From contig JAOTON010001353.1 of the NCBI GenBank assembly GCA_034440635.1, positions 131,501 through 195,500 on the forward strand: 64,000 nt of DNA. The letters are read 5' to 3'. The notes under the pieces were generated by a model. It had not been told where the DNA came from and ran no database searches. It saw only the letters and a program-made list of their open reading frames with translations. Numbering within the stretch: position 1 is the first letter of the stretch; every line of letters begins with the position of its first letter. The position numbers were made by a program, and so were the translations under genes. Shown in pieces: positions 12,075-24,670 of the stretch. The DNA comes from Lepas anatifera. Its lineage: Eukaryota; Arthropoda; Thecostraca; Lepadidae.

Positions 12075-13106
12075 TTAACCCTCGCCCCACCGGGGGCCAT
12101 CGATGGCCCCCCTAAGGTTTTTCCGGGATAGCAGAAAAACGACGAGGCGCAGCACCGCAGTTGAGGGCTCTACCTCTCACTGCATCATTTTCCCATCATC
12201 CCTGAAATTTTTCACCCCGGGTCACCCGAGGTCAGGTCACCAGACGAGGTCAACCAAGGTCACCTCACTTCACCTTTAGAGCTCTGTAAGGGCTACATTT
12301 CCAAAGTCGATCGATTTGAAACTTCCTACACTTCATGACCCCTCCAGGGTCTACAAGGTGTATATCCGGGATTTTTCGATTTCGTGCCCTGAGGTCAGGT
12401 CACGAGGCGACCTCTCCCATTGGAAAAGCATGGGGAAAAGCTATTTCATGATATAAAAGCCACAAAAATGATTGCAAATACTCAGACTGCTCAGAACAAC
12501 GTTTTTGGACACTTTTTCACGGATCCCAGGGGTCATATTTGCCCTTTGACTTTTCCAAGGTCATCCAAGGTCACCAGTGGTCAAAAACAGTATTTTGACA
12601 ATAACTTTTGACCTAATTGAGCTAGAGCGGTGAAACAAACACCATCGTGTTTGTCTTGTCACTGGCTTTCATTTGATATACGGCAAGGTCACTTTTTGAC
12701 CTTTTGTGACCTCAGGTCATATTAGGTCACGAGGTGACCTCTGGCGGTCAAACCACTGGCGGGAGGTCTTTACGTTCCACATAGCGGAAAAAGTACTGGC
12801 AATTTGCTATCAAATGTACTTTACCAGGCCTCAATAGCTCTAATGACATAAGAGTTATGCCCAGTTTGCTTAATCATTGCATATTTGAGTGAAAATAGCC
12901 GATCTTGACCTAATTTGACCTCTGGAGGTCAAACCATTGACCTGAGCACTAAAACATGCGAAGTAATTTCTTACTGAATTCACGCGAGCTTTCTATTGCA
13001 CTTTGCAGATTTGCGCTAACGCCCATATTTTCGGAGTTAGAGGGGGCATCGATGGCCCCCCGGTGGGGCGAAGGTGGCGCCGGACCCCCGGTGGGGCGCG
13101 GGTTAA
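12075..13106 (+). mobile_element. Family 2 TTAA element, full length
   Basis: Begins TTAACCCTCGCCCCACCGGG and ends CCCGGTGGGGCGCGGGTTAA. TTAA followed by CCC is the edge type of piggyBac-like transposons, but no transposase is present in the 1032 bp. Subterminal ATCGAT-centred G/C palindromes lie near both ends and GGTCA/TGACC motifs recur throughout. Copies at 44189-45222 and 54093-55126 match it along the full length. Confidence 0.9.
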
Positions 13107-13927
<821 letters not shown>

Positions 13928-13972
13928 AATGTCGCACAGCTGCGTCGTTACCGCAGTTGTGTTAAACTTAAG

Positions 13973-14110
13973 TTAAATTAAATATAACTTAAATAACTTT
14001 CTGTGTGTTCACCTATATCACATTATGTCTGTGATAACCCCATATATATATATATATATTTTATATTATATATATAAATATATCTATATATATATATATT
14101 TATTTTATAT

Positions 14111-14179
<69 letters not shown>

Positions 14180-14246
14180 GGTTATCACTGGACATAATGT
14201 GATATAGGTGAACACACAGAAAGTTATTTAAGTTATATTTGATTTA
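13973..14246. repeat. PLE-derived inverted repeat around a (TA)n core
   Basis: The left arm (13973-14041) and right arm (14178-14246) are near-perfect reverse complements of about 70 bp. They share AACTTTCTGTGTGTTCAC and ATCACATTATGTCTG with the PLE end sequences at 19000 and 29600. About 136 bp of (TA)n and TA-rich sequence lies between them. Confidence 0.85.
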
Positions 14247-14390
14247 CAAACGTTTCAATGTTGTACAGCTTCATCAGTGTAATACCAAATTATAAAAATA
14301 TCAATATCAAATTACAAAGTTCAGCACACAACAGGACACAATATTTCAAACTGAATAGACAGGACATGATTTTGATTTTCATTTCTTTTC

Positions 14391-14855
14391 TCAAGTTTTT
14401 GTCCTTAATGTTTTATGTTTTTCTTTTATAGCTAGCTTTGCCCCCCAAGACGCCCAACTTACAAAACCTGACCGAAGGTTAGTGTTCGGAAGAACTGAAA
14501 TGAAGGCTGCTTCGAGTGTTTTCCTAATCTGCTCGTTTTTCGTTTCGGCTAAGACTTCAGAGCTATCGAATTTTGGTAAGTGGTCACATTTGTCTATGTG
14601 AACTACTAACGCATTTGATGTTCTATGAAATATAACGTCGCGCTTATGTTCCTGTATCCTTGTTTTCAAACCTCTGCCCGTTTCCCCTATATAAGATTTT
14701 GAACATCCAGAATATGGAATGCTGTAAACTATGTTATTTTCAGAAGTAACCATTTCTTTATATTTTGGAATTTCTCCAGTCTTCGCTCCTGAGACTATCC
14801 CTACATTCAAACCTGAACGTGCTAAGAATTTTTGAATCGTAGTAGCTGCCTTCAA
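14391..14855 (-). pseudogene. PLE C-terminal GIY-YIG endonuclease domain
   Basis: The 154-codon frame holds the nuclease domain thought to cut the target DNA for PLE insertion. Visible signature: VYSIPYSGCSKSYIGETGR (the GIY and YIG elements, about residues 43-61), then the conserved Arg in LKTRIQEHK. A second conserved block, SNALVVHIDKCDHLPKF, follows, as does the C-terminal LEAAFIS segment that carries the usual glutamate. It is joined to the upstream RT only through a frameshift near an A-run at about 14890-14900. Later copies of the same domain are found at 19225-19469, 29221-29413, 31980-32224 and 39372-39540. Confidence 0.85.
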
Positions 14856-14883
14856 GTTGGAAATGGATATGCAGCGGTCTGAT

Positions 14884-15145
14884 TTAGAATCGCGTTTTTT
14901 TCTTGACGTGTTTTCCTTTATAAATCTTCTCTACCTTTTGTTTGAGCATGAATAGCCACCCTCGGCGATATTTAAGTGTTTCAAATCGTTTGCAGATATG
15001 ATCTATTTTAGCATGTAAATATTCCGCACTGCAAATCCTAAATGCTCGTAAAAACAAGCCGATCACAATGCCGCTTTTTGTTTTTTCACTATGTCCAGAA
15101 AAATAATGAATGTAGTCCTCTTTGTTTGTTGGTTTTCTGTAAACC
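14884..15145 (-). pseudogene. PLE RT C-terminal region, downstream of MITE
   Basis: Frame reads VYRKPTNKEDYIHYFSGH and then a region ending at the GIY-YIG junction. The VYRKPT plus S-x-H pattern is the conserved segment that follows the RT palm in Penelope-like elements. It is separated from the rest of the RT by the family 1 insertion at 15146-15996. On both sides the codon phase is the same, so removal of the element plus one TTAA would make one continuous frame. Confidence 0.8.
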
Positions 15146-15996
15146 TTAACACGCGCATTGACGGGGGTCTGAGCCACCTTCGCATTGACGGGGGGCGGGT
15201 ACCCGCCCCCTAAGATCTCGAGAACCACGGTAGGTAGCGAAAAACGGTAAACGGCGTTGGGCTGCCCATCCACTTCTCCATCGAAAATATTTGGACCATT
15301 TTTTTGTCAGGTCACATTTAAGGTCACGAGAGGTCAAAACATGCCCGTCATAGGGATAACATGTAAAATTCAGTTTTTCGGGCATTACATCTGAACAAGT
15401 AAAGATAGAGCAAAACGACTTGAACTATATGAATCCTCTTAGCAAGCCGAATCGAATGATATATAATTTGACCTCGCTAGGTCAAATCAAGGATTTGACC
15501 TGACCTGAGGTCAGGTCAGGGTCCAAATGATATAAAATGCATATCATTAGAACCGCAAAGCCCAGGCGAGTCTAATGCAGCTAAAATAAATGCTCTATCA
15601 CCATCCGTTACTGAGTTATTCCGTAAAAACCATTTTTCCCATGTATTTCCAATGGAGAGGTCATGTCTCGTACCTGACCTTAGGTCATCGATATCAAAAA
15701 TACCGGAACATATTTTAGAGAACTCGGTAGGGCCATTATGTGATATGAGTTTCAATCGGATAAGTTCACCCTGCTCCGACTTATGCTATCTTGAACTTTT
15801 TTTGAGGTCGGGTCACTTGACCTGTACTGGTGACCTGACCTGAGATGACCTAACCTTAAAATTTTCACAGAAGTTGTAAAAATGATGAGGGAAAAGGTAT
15901 ACCAAGTACGGCGGCGCTACGCGCCGCCGTTTTTCTGCTATCTCCGAAAAACCCGAGGGGGCGGGTACCCGCCCCCCCCGTCAATGCGCGTGTTAA
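15146..15996 (-). mobile_element. Family 1 element inserted in PLE RT
   Basis: TTAA at both edges (15146-15149, 15993-15996) with family 1 termini. The flanks are PLE coding DNA in the same frame on both sides, which fixes the insertion boundaries exactly. Confidence 0.93.
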
Positions 15997-17066
15997 ATTT
16001 TAGTCCATGATCAGTCCGAATGATTACGGTATCCAGGAATGCTAAAGAATTTTCACTTTCGATCTCTAAGGTAAATTGTATATTTTGGTCAACATTGTTG
16101 AGCCTCGTTAATTTTTCTTCCAGATTCATGTTTTTGGGAACTGCTATAAAAATATCGTCGGCGTATCGAACCCAAAAACTATCCCGCCCCATGATTTCTT
16201 GGTATTTTTCCTGTTCTAGACGCTCCATGTATAAACATGAGGCTACCGGGCTCAGGGGGATCCAATAGCAAGTCCTCTACATTGTACATACTCATTGCCT
16301 TCAAAAGTAAACGAACCAAAGTGCATGCATAATGTTACCAACCCTATGAAGTGTGATTTAGATAATGGAGCGTATTTACATCAATCACGTCAACAGTGGA
16401 TTTGATAGCTTTTTATGCTCCATCTATCGGCACATTTGTGAATAGAGATATTACGTCGAGGATTGCAAGTTTCATGTTATTTATGTTTACGCCCTTCAGC
16501 CTATCCATGAGTTCTGATGTGCTCCTTAAATGGGTCCCACTTCTCACTCCCAGGCATTTACTTAGTGGTTTAGCTAAGATTTTAGCCAGTTTATGGGGTG
16601 CACTGCCGATACCAGAAATTATAGGTTTCATGAGAATGTTTGGTTTGTGCACTTTTGGAAGTCCTTTTAGTTGGGGTGGTCTGGGGGCCTCCTCGATGAG
16701 ATTTAGTAGCTTCTTTCCTTTTTCAGATTTTTTTCAGAATTCTCCGTGCTTCTTTGTTGAATGATTTTGCTTCCTTTGCTGAATGCCCGTTCTTCGACTT
16801 TTGGAAGGGTTTGGAAGGGTTCATGTCTCTTTTTTCGCCAGTGCATAGCAGCAAGCCAAAACACCTTGAAGGAAACCTTTTTCTGTGTCACTATCGTTCC
16901 ACCTGTAATTGCGATTCAAGTGTTCCACAAATGTAAAATTATCTTTGCCGGAGTAAAATTTCAGCCCAAAGGAGAGAGCCTGTTTTTCTTCCTCTGATAG
17001 CGTTTTTGATTAGTCACTATGTTTTCGTTACCAGCAACGTTCCATGGGCTTTCTTAGCACAGTTTC
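15997..17066 (-). pseudogene. PLE reverse transcriptase, N-terminal and palm part
   Basis: Several short frames on the minus strand together cover the PLE polymerase: ALSFGLKF-type motif at about 16980, PIISGIGSAPHKLAKIL and DVISLFTNVPI at 16420-16620 (RT motif with the first catalytic Asp), a GSP-LSP-VASCLYMERLE region at about 16220-16275 broken by a missing base, and FWVRYADDIFIAV at about 16140-16175 (catalytic YADD). The breaks are single-base frameshifts and stops. PLE RTs often have YxDD here. The region is replaced at its right edge by a family 1 insertion. Confidence 0.8.
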
Positions 17067-17916
17067 TTAACACGCGCATTGACGGGGGCGGGTACCCGAC
17101 CCCCCTCGGGTTTTTCGGAGATAGCAGAAAAACGGCGGCGCGTAGCGCCGCCGTACTTGGTATACCTTTTCCCTCATCATTTCTACAACTTCTGTGAAAA
17201 ATTTAAGGTTAGGTCATCTCAGGTCAGGTCACCAGTACAGGTCAAGTGACCCAACCTCAAAAAAGTTTAAGATAACATAAGTCGGAGCAGGGTAAACTTA
17301 TCCGATTGAAACTCATATCACATAATAGCCCCACCGAGTTCTTTAACATATGTTCCGGTATTTTTGATATCGATGACCTAAGGTGAGGTACGAGGCATGA
17401 CCTCTACATTGGAAATACATGGGAAAAATGGTTTTTACGGAATAACTCAGTAACGGATGGTGATAGAGAATTTATTTTAGCTGCATTAGACTCGCCTGGG
17501 CTTTGTGGTTCTAATGATATGCATTTTATATAATTTGACCCTGTCCTGACCTCAGGTCAGGTCAAATCTTTGATTTGACCTAGCAAGGTCAAATTATATA
17601 TCATTCGATTCGGCTTGCTAAGAGGATTCATATAGTTTAAGTCGTTTTGCTCTATCTTTACTTGTTCAGATGTAATGGCCGAAAAACTGAATTTTACATG
17701 TTATCCCTATGACGGGCATGTTTTGACCTCTCGTGACCTTAAATGTGACCTGACAAAAAAAATGGTTCAAATGCTTTCGATGGAGAAGTGGATGGGCAGC
17801 CCAACACCGTTTACCGTTTTTCGCTACCTACCGTGGTTCTCGAGTTCTTAGGGGGGCGGGTACCCGGCCCCCCGTCAATGCAAAGGTGGCTCAGACCCCG
17901 TCAATGCGCCTGTTAA
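17067..17916 (+). mobile_element. Family 1 element, full length, in PLE
   Basis: TTAA edges at 17067-17070 and 17913-17916, usual hairpins and GGTCA core. The right TTAA is also the left TTAA of the next family 1 copy. Confidence 0.92.
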
Positions 17917-18755
17917 CACGCGCATTGACGGGGCGGGTACCCGCCCCCCTTGGGTTTTTCGGAGACAGTAGAAATACGGCGGCGCGTAGCGCCGCCGTAC
18001 TGTATACCTTTTCCCTCGTCATTTTTACAACTTGTGTAAAATTTTTAAGGTTAGGTCATCTCAGGTCAGGTCACCAGTACAGGTCAAGTGACCCGACCTC
18101 AAAAAAGTTTAAGATAGCATAAGTCGGAGCAGGGTGAACTTATCCGATTGAAACTCATATCACATAATGGCCCCACCGAGTTCTCTACCATATGTTCCGG
18201 TATTTTTGATATCGATGACCTAAGGTCAGGTACGAGGCATGACCTCTCCGTTGGAAATACATGGGAAAAATTGTTTTTACGGAATAACTCAGTAACGGAT
18301 GGTGATAGAGCATTTATTTTAGCTGCATTAGACTCGCCTGGGCTTTGCGGTTCTAATGATATGCATTTTATATAATTTGACCCTGACCTGACCTCAGGTC
18401 AGGTCAAATCCTTGATTTGATCTAGCAAGGTCAAATTATATATCATTCGATTCGGCTTGCTAAGAGGATTCATATAGTTCAAGTCGTTTTGCTGTATCTT
18501 TACTTGTTCAGATGTAATGCCCGAAAAACTGAATTTTACATGTTATCCCTATGGCGGGCATGTTTTGACCTCTCGTGACCTTAAATGTGACCTGACAAAA
18601 AAATGGTTCAAATGTTTTCAATGGAGAAGTGGATGGGCAGCCCAACGCCGTTTACCGTTTTTTGCTACCTACCGTGGTTCTCGAGATCTTAGGGGGGCGG
18701 GTACCCGCCCCGTCAATGCGAAGGTGGCTCAGACCCCCGTCAATGCGCGTGTTAA
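17913..18755 (+). mobile_element. Family 1 element abutting the previous copy
   Basis: Starts at the TTAA ending the previous copy and ends at 18752-18755, followed by PLE coding DNA (minus). Carries small variants, such as a TACCATATG and a GGCGGGC, that also appear in the copy at 30716-31510, showing common descent. Confidence 0.92.
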
Positions 18756-19469
18756 CTCGTATATTCTATGTTTCAAATGTTCACAAGCGTCTTCTAAGTA
18801 TGCTTTTGCAGAGTCCGTAAAGGGTTTCGTGTCACTTCTAAGTTATATCGGAGACGACCTAGGCAGAATTTTTTCTTGCAAGCAGTCTGTAAGAAACTTG
18901 AGTCTGTTGAAGCAGCTTGAAATCTTCTTCCTGGTGCTGAATTCTTTAAGTATATCTTTAACATTTCTTCTGTGTCCACCAGACAAATGTGGGGTTATCA
19001 CAGACATAATGTGATATAGGTGAACACACAGAAAGTTATTTAAGTTATATTTAATTTACAAACGTTTCACTGTTGTACAGCTAAATCAGTGTAATACAAA
19101 ATTATAAAAATATCAATATCAAATTACAAAGTTCAGCACATAGCAGGACATAATATTTCAAACTGATTCGACACGACATGAACTTGATTTTCATTTCTTG
19201 TCTCAAGTTCTCGTGCTTAATGTTTTATGTTTTTTCTTTTATAGCTAGTTTTGCCCCCCAAGACGCCCAACTTACAAAACCTGACCGAAGGCTAGTGTTC
19301 GGAAGAACTGAAATGAAGGCTGCTTCGAGTGTTTTCCTAATCTGCTTGTTTTTCGTTTCGGCTAAAACTTCAGAGCTATCAAATTTTGGTAAGTGGTCAC
19401 CTTTGTCTATGTGGACTACTAACGCATTTGATGTTCTATGAAATATAACGTCGCGCTTATGTTCCTGTA
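18756..19469 (-). mobile_element. PLE arm, minus strand (end of one PLE joined to start of next)
   Basis: Reading right to left: GIY-YIG C-terminal coding (19469-19225), the non-coding stretch containing a CACTGATTTAGCTGTAC motif, then the N-terminus of a following PLE (MSVITPHLSGGHRRN type, broken by shifts) to the TTAA at 18752. This end-to-start junction is the head-to-tail arrangement known for PLEs. Confidence 0.8.
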
Positions 19470-19572
19470 GGGGAACGGGCAGAGGTTTGAAAACAAGGAT
19501 ACAAGGATACAGGAACATAAGCGCGACGTTCGATTTCATAGAATATTAAATGCGTTCGTAGTTCACATAGAC
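19470..19572 (+). mobile_element. PLE arm, plus strand, left of LINE-A
   Basis: Reads the same PLE GIY-YIG region in the opposite direction from the preceding arm; the turn-over lies at about 19470 between two complementary runs (TTATGTTCCTGTA and TACAGGAACATAA). It contains a duplicated ACAAGGATAC. LINE-A is inserted after AGTTCACATAGAC and the PLE continues at 29221. Confidence 0.8.
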
Positions 19573-20697
19573 ACCCTGCAGGGGACCGATTTTCATCTGC
19601 TGGACTTGTTGGCACCTGCTGACTGGTCCGGCACATGGATAATTGGGTACGGGATGTGACGACACCCGCGACCCCAGTTGGCAGGATGGGTTTCGCCTCC
19701 CGCCTTCGGGCGAGAGGCTAAATCGAAACTGCCATCCTCATCCTTTCTTGGGCTTCCTAAATTCAAATCCCACCAACTCCTTGTTCCTTTTCCTCTTCTT
19801 TCCTTATTTCCTTGTCTCTCCATGCCTTTCCACCCATATCCTTTCTGTCCACTCCTAAACACCCCTCCTGCCCACTGTCTGCGTTGTCTGGCCCGGCGTG
19901 TCTCCGCGGGTGGCGGGGGTGTGTGCACTCTTGCTCGTCTTGAGTGTGGGCACCTCGGTCGCGTGCGGCGCGTGTCTGGGCTGGACAGCGCAGACCGACC
20001 CTCTTCCTTTTCCAACCCATAACTTCCCAGTTACCCACTTTTTCCCAGTGTCATGGGCGTCCCCGCACGTGCCTATGATTCCTGGATGGTCTGGGTGTAT
20101 GTGGGCCTCCGGCTCGTGTGGCTGACGATTGGATCCCTCTAATCGCCGGCCCTGCGAGCCGGGGGCTCGCTTCTCTCGGACCAGCCGGGAATCCAGTTGT
20201 GACGAGCAGGTGGTAGTCGCCTGCTCCGATGAGGCCGTGCGAGGGCGCCTGTCTTTAAGGTGAGCTGCGCACCGACCCGTACCCCGGGATGAAGGAGTCC
20301 TGGTAGCTGAGCTGAGGGATGCGCTGTGTTCGTTCGTGTTCCTTTAGCAACACTCTACTTTGGTCTGGATTTCCGCAAGGGCGGGGAACTCTTGAAGGCA
20401 TCGACAAGAGTAGCAGCATTGTAAAAGTCTGTCGGCCTTTGGTGGGGCTCGGCTGTCCCTCCCTCCCTTGGTGAGGTCCCGACTTCACCCGGGGAGGGAG
20501 GGGTGTCCGTGCCCCGCCCGGGGTCGTCTAGGCTAGGTGCAAGGGGGACCGTCGTCGGGGCAGGGGGTTTGGTGAGTCTCTCTCCCCCTCTGTAACGGCG
20601 GCGTCTCCCCCGTATAGCCAGCCCGTGCGTCGTCTCGCCTCGTAGCACCCTCGTTGGAAGGGGGCGCAAGTGGCTGGCCGAATTAAAATAACCTTCT

Positions 20698-22606
20698 ATG
20701 GATACTTCACACATCAACCCAACCTCCTACCCTCAGCAAGAGGTCGGCGCTCTCACCTCTGCTCAGGACCAGCCGAGCGCTGGTCACTCGCGCCTACCAG
20801 GCGAGTCTCAATCCAATACACCAGGGACTGAATCTAATAATAATAATTTTTGGGGCTTATCGACGCACCAACTGCCAGGGTCATATGGCGTCGCCAACTA
20901 TTTCCCTGTTGGAAGGGTTTCTCGGGAGCCAGCTTGCTCCTTGTTCAGGGAAGCCGCCGGGCCTTGAACCCGGGTCGGCTGAATGGAAGCCAGCTACGCT
21001 GACCACTCCACTACCGCGCCCCCCAGGGACTGAATCTCAAGGCATCTCCGCTCGCCCCACAGCACCTCCTATGCCCTCTAAACCCCGTGTCCTTATGGTG
21101 CGGGGAATAGATACCTCCCTTCGGACCCTGTCTCCATTCCAGAGAAGGCAGGCCTTTGACCGCCTTGGCAGTGTGCTGAGATGTGACTGCCTCAGAGATG
21201 GTGTCTTGGAAGTCGAGTTTCGACACTCCGGGGAAGCGGAACGCGCAATGAAGGTAGATGAAATCACTTTTTTGAAGAGAGAGAATGGTGTGCTGTCAAA
21301 GAAGGTTGTCAAAGTTTCAATAGGACCGCATAGATCTAAGAACTTCGTAAAGGTGTAATACGGTGCCCGGAGCTGCGAGGTATCACTGAGGAAGAGATTG
21401 TCGATGGCTTATCGGAATCAGGCGTAGTCGAGGCCAAGAGACTGAACATGAAGAAAGGTCCTGATGTGCTTGAAACGGATTCAGTTGTTCTGACTTTTGA
21501 TAGAGATGAGTTGCCGGATGCAGTGTACGTTGGCTACGAAAGGGTCCGTACCAGGCCCTATGTGCCATTTCCAATGAGATGCTTTAGGTGCCAGCGCTAT
21601 GGCCACACAACTGCCTCATGCAAGGGTCAAACGACATGCGCTCGTTGCGGCTCGAAGGAGCATGCAGCCGACGACTGTCAGTCAGAAGTACTGTTCTGTG
21701 TGAACTGCAAACACGATCAAACACCTCATGCAACATATGACAGGAAATGTCCCACACTAGAGCAAGAAAAAGAAATTATGAAACTCAAGGTATCGGGTAA
21801 GATGAGCTTCCGCGAAGCAAGGGATGCTTACGAGGCGTCTCACCCCAAGAAAAATTACGCCACGGCGACAGCCTCGGGTGCTACCCGAGGTAGCCTCAGG
21901 ACACCGGAGGAGGTCATCCGGTCTCTCACCATGGCGGATTTCGTCCGCCTGGCCGGAGGGATGGGACTGGTCATTTCTGGCCGGTCCGCGGCCCCGGAAT
22001 CCGAGTCGTTGGTTCCGGTGCCTTCTCGCGGGGAGCGGGGCGGCGTGCCGCTCCTGGCCCTGCAGCTCCGTCCCCGGTACCTCCTGGGGGCGGGGAGCGT
22101 GGGCGGGGATCTGCCTTGGCTCCTAACTCGGGGGCGGCACGTCCTGCGTCCTCGGCTGGCGGAGTGGGGCCGAGCCCTGCTCCCGCCCGGCCGCCCCCTG
22201 CTGTGGCTGGGGGTGTGGGTCCGGATCGGGTCCCCGATTTGGACTTTGTTCCCCCGGATGAGCCTGGGGGATGGACTCTGGTTGGGCGCGGCGGTAGACG
22301 CTCTCCTGCTGCCCGACGTCGCCCTCACCCTCCGGTGGAGGCACCCAACAAAGGCCCGCCCTCGGCGGGCGAGGGGCTAAGGCCCCCGTACAGACAGCTG
22401 GTACGCAGATCCAGAACCTGCGTGCCGCTTTTGAAACTCCTGCACCGTCGCGTGGGGGAACGAAGCGACCTGCCTCGTCCCCCCAAGACAAGGGAACAGC
22501 GGCTTCCCGTGCCCGATCTAGCTCAACGGATCGCGAGCCAAGTTTTGGGCCTCGAGAAGGCGGGCCAAACAATCCCCCAACAGGTGGCTCTAGGCCCTGG
22601 AAGTAG
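20698..22606 (+). pseudogene. LINE-A ORF1 (gag-like, zinc knuckles), copy 1
   Basis: Encodes the nucleic-acid-binding partner of ORF2 that packages element RNA. The frame begins MDTSHINPTSYPQQ at 20698 and is cut after PGTES by a SINE; it resumes as PGTESQGISARP at 21023. The region starting MPSKPRVLMVRG (21071) carries an RNA-binding-like part and then three cysteine knuckles: CFRCQRYGHTTASC and CARCGSKEHAADDC (both CX2CX4HX4C) and a longer CVNC...HATYDRKC. A missing A at about 21350 and G-run changes near 22033 shift the frame. The Pro/Ala-rich tail ends at GGSRPWK before the stop at 22604. Confidence 0.85.
20836..21022 (-). mobile_element. tRNA-derived SINE inserted in LINE-A ORF1
   Basis: On the minus strand it starts GGGGCGCGGTAGTGGAGTGG (A-box-like TAGTGGAGTGG) and has GGGTTCAAGGC about 35 bases later (B-box-like), the internal RNA polymerase III promoter of tRNA genes. 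It ends in (ATT)n. The 15-bp sequence CCAGGGACTGAATCT flanks it on both sides (20821-20835, 21023-21037). About 187 bp. A tRNA scanner could score the head as a pseudo-tRNA. Confidence 0.85.
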
Positions 22607-22714
22607 TCTGCCCGTTTGTGTATCTTAAACACTTTTTTATAGCCTGCCCTTTTTAACATAGCCTCACACATTCTACAATGGAACTGCCGAGGCCTGCGTG
22701 CCAATTTCACTGAC

Positions 22715-24670
22715 TTGCAGAGCATACTATCTGAGCACATGCCTTCCGTCCTGTGCCTTCAAGAGACAAAACTCGCGCCAGGGACTAGGCTTAATATCCA
22801 GACTTATCAAAGCTTTCGAAAAGACATCTTCAGTAGTACCATTGCGCATGGAGGGGTGATGGTGGTAGTACACCAGTCACTCCCGTGTTACCAAATCCGT
22901 TTAACCACAGTTCTACAAGCAGTGGCCGCTAGGGTCGACTTCGGATTTATTAAGATGTCTGTGTGCTCAATCTATATACCACCCAGTGGTAACGTCGATG
23001 TATCTTCATTAAACAACTTAATCGACCAGCTTCCCACACCATTTATGGTGCTTGGAGATTTCAACGCACATAATCCCGCGTGGGGTGAACCGGCGAGTCA
23101 CATGGGTGCCCGTGGCCGCACAATCGAACGTTTCATTCACAATAATACCCTATGCCTTCTTAACACAGGTCGTCCCACACACATCACCCTACCCTCTGGC
23201 GTAGTGTCTGCTATTGATATTTCCATCTGCTCATCTTCCCTTTTCTCTCGGTTTCAGTGGAATGCATTGGGTGACACCTATGGCAGCGACCACTTCCCAA
23301 TTCTGATTGGAACAGTCCCTCTGGTCGCGCCGGAAACATTAGCCCCCAGATGGAACCACCGCTGTGCGGACTGGGCGGGATTCGAGGCCGCGTGCGGCTC
23401 GGTTAACCCTGGCTCGCTGGAGGCCTTGGCAACTCAGGCTATACGCAATTTTAACGAAATGACTCTCTCCGCTGCGAGAAGTTTTATCCCCATGACTTCA
23501 GGACAACCAAAGCGCACGCCCCTGCCGTGGTGGAGTGCCAGTTGCAGGGCTGCGATTCTAAAAAGAAAGCGGGCTCTTAGAGCATTTAGCAGGCATTCTA
23601 CAAGACATAACCTGATTTCTTTTAAGCGTGCAAGAGCAGCTGCACGCTGCGTAGTTCTAAATGAGAAAAGGAGATGGTGGATGTCTTACGTGAGTACAGT
23701 TAACCGTTATACACCCACAACACAAGTATGGTCACGCATTCAGAGCATACAAGGAAAACGCAAAAATACCTCACCTGTTCTCGAAATCAATGGACACAAA
23801 GTAACCGATCCCAGGGAGGTAACGGAACACTTTGCCGCTGCATTCCACGATCGATGTGGAAATACAAATATAGATGTCGACAGCACACGCCTCTGCACCG
23901 TGGAAGAGCGAAAGGGCATCGACTTTGGAAGCTTTAACTCGGCCTCATATAACGCAGCATTTTCATGGCGAGAGTTGAAGGTGGCAATAAAGAGCACAAA
24001 ACAAGTTTCTCCGGGTTTCGACCGCATTACAAATGAAATGTTGACTCATCTGCCTGATATTTCACTTATATCTCTCCTTAGTATATTTAATCTCATTTGG
24101 CTTAAGAACGACTTCCCGGAACAGTGGTGTGACGCCATTATTATTCCGATTTTGAAGCCGGGAAAGTCCGGGTCTTCCCCCGATGACTATCGCCCGATTT
24201 CCCTCACGTCTTGTCTTTGTAAGCTGATGGAAAAAATGATTAATGTTCGGCTAATGTGGTACCTTGAAAGTAATGAGCTTCTATGTAATCAGCAATGTGG
24301 ATTTCGACAGGGGCGAAGTACCCTAGATCACCTTGTTCTGTTGGATGCGGCGATTCTAGAAGGGCAGGCATCTCGTCAACACACTGTTGCAATCTTTTTC
24401 GACGTGGAACGCGCATACGATACAACTTGGAGATACAAAATACTAAGTAAACTGCACGCCATGGGCATTAGAGGTCACTTAGGCTGGTTTTTGCTGAACT
24501 TTCTTAAAGAACGGTACTTCAGGTTCCGTGTAAATTCTTCTTTATCCGATAAATACACACAGAGCAATGGAATCCCGCAGGGCAGCGTTTTATCAGTAGC
24601 CCTGTTTGCTATTATGATAAATGACATTGTGGACGTTCTTCCTACAACCATAAAATGGCCTTATTTGTAG
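22715..24670 (+). pseudogene. LINE-A ORF2: endonuclease and first part of RT, copy 1
   Basis: The polypeptide nicks target DNA and reverse transcribes the element. Coding continuity reaches upstream of the ATG at 22715 (ILQWNCRGLR, from about 22668), so the true start is earlier. Endonuclease motifs: LCLQETKL (residues 13-20), GDFNAHN (114-120), SAIDISI (165-171), GSDHFPI (190-196). RT motifs: DDYRPISLTS at about 490, GFRQGRSTLDH, FFDVERAYDTTW with the first catalytic Asp, and NGIPQGSVLS. The frame stops six codons after VLPTTIK, just before the FVDD motif, which lies in the next frame. Confidence 0.88.

Larger units (their letters stand above)
14247..17066 (-). mobile_element. Penelope-like element, broken, minus strand
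   Basis: A PLE copy reading right to left: N-terminal and RT parts at 15997-17066, the RT C-terminal region at 14884-15145, the GIY-YIG domain at 14391-14855, then a 3' non-coding part with CTGATGAAGCTG at about 14270. A family 1 element (15146-15996) splits it at a TTAA. PLEs are retroelements that combine an RT related to telomerase with a GIY-YIG nuclease. Several frameshifts and stops make this copy dead. Confidence 0.85.

Noticed and set aside
19593..20038. Overlapping frames on both strands at the start of LINE-A
   Set aside because: GC-rich 5' leader of the retrotransposon; identical in the second unit and without protein motifs.
20836..21022. A genuine tRNA gene
   Set aside because: A- and B-box-like motifs are present, but the unit continues into a SINE body with (ATT)n tail and target duplications.
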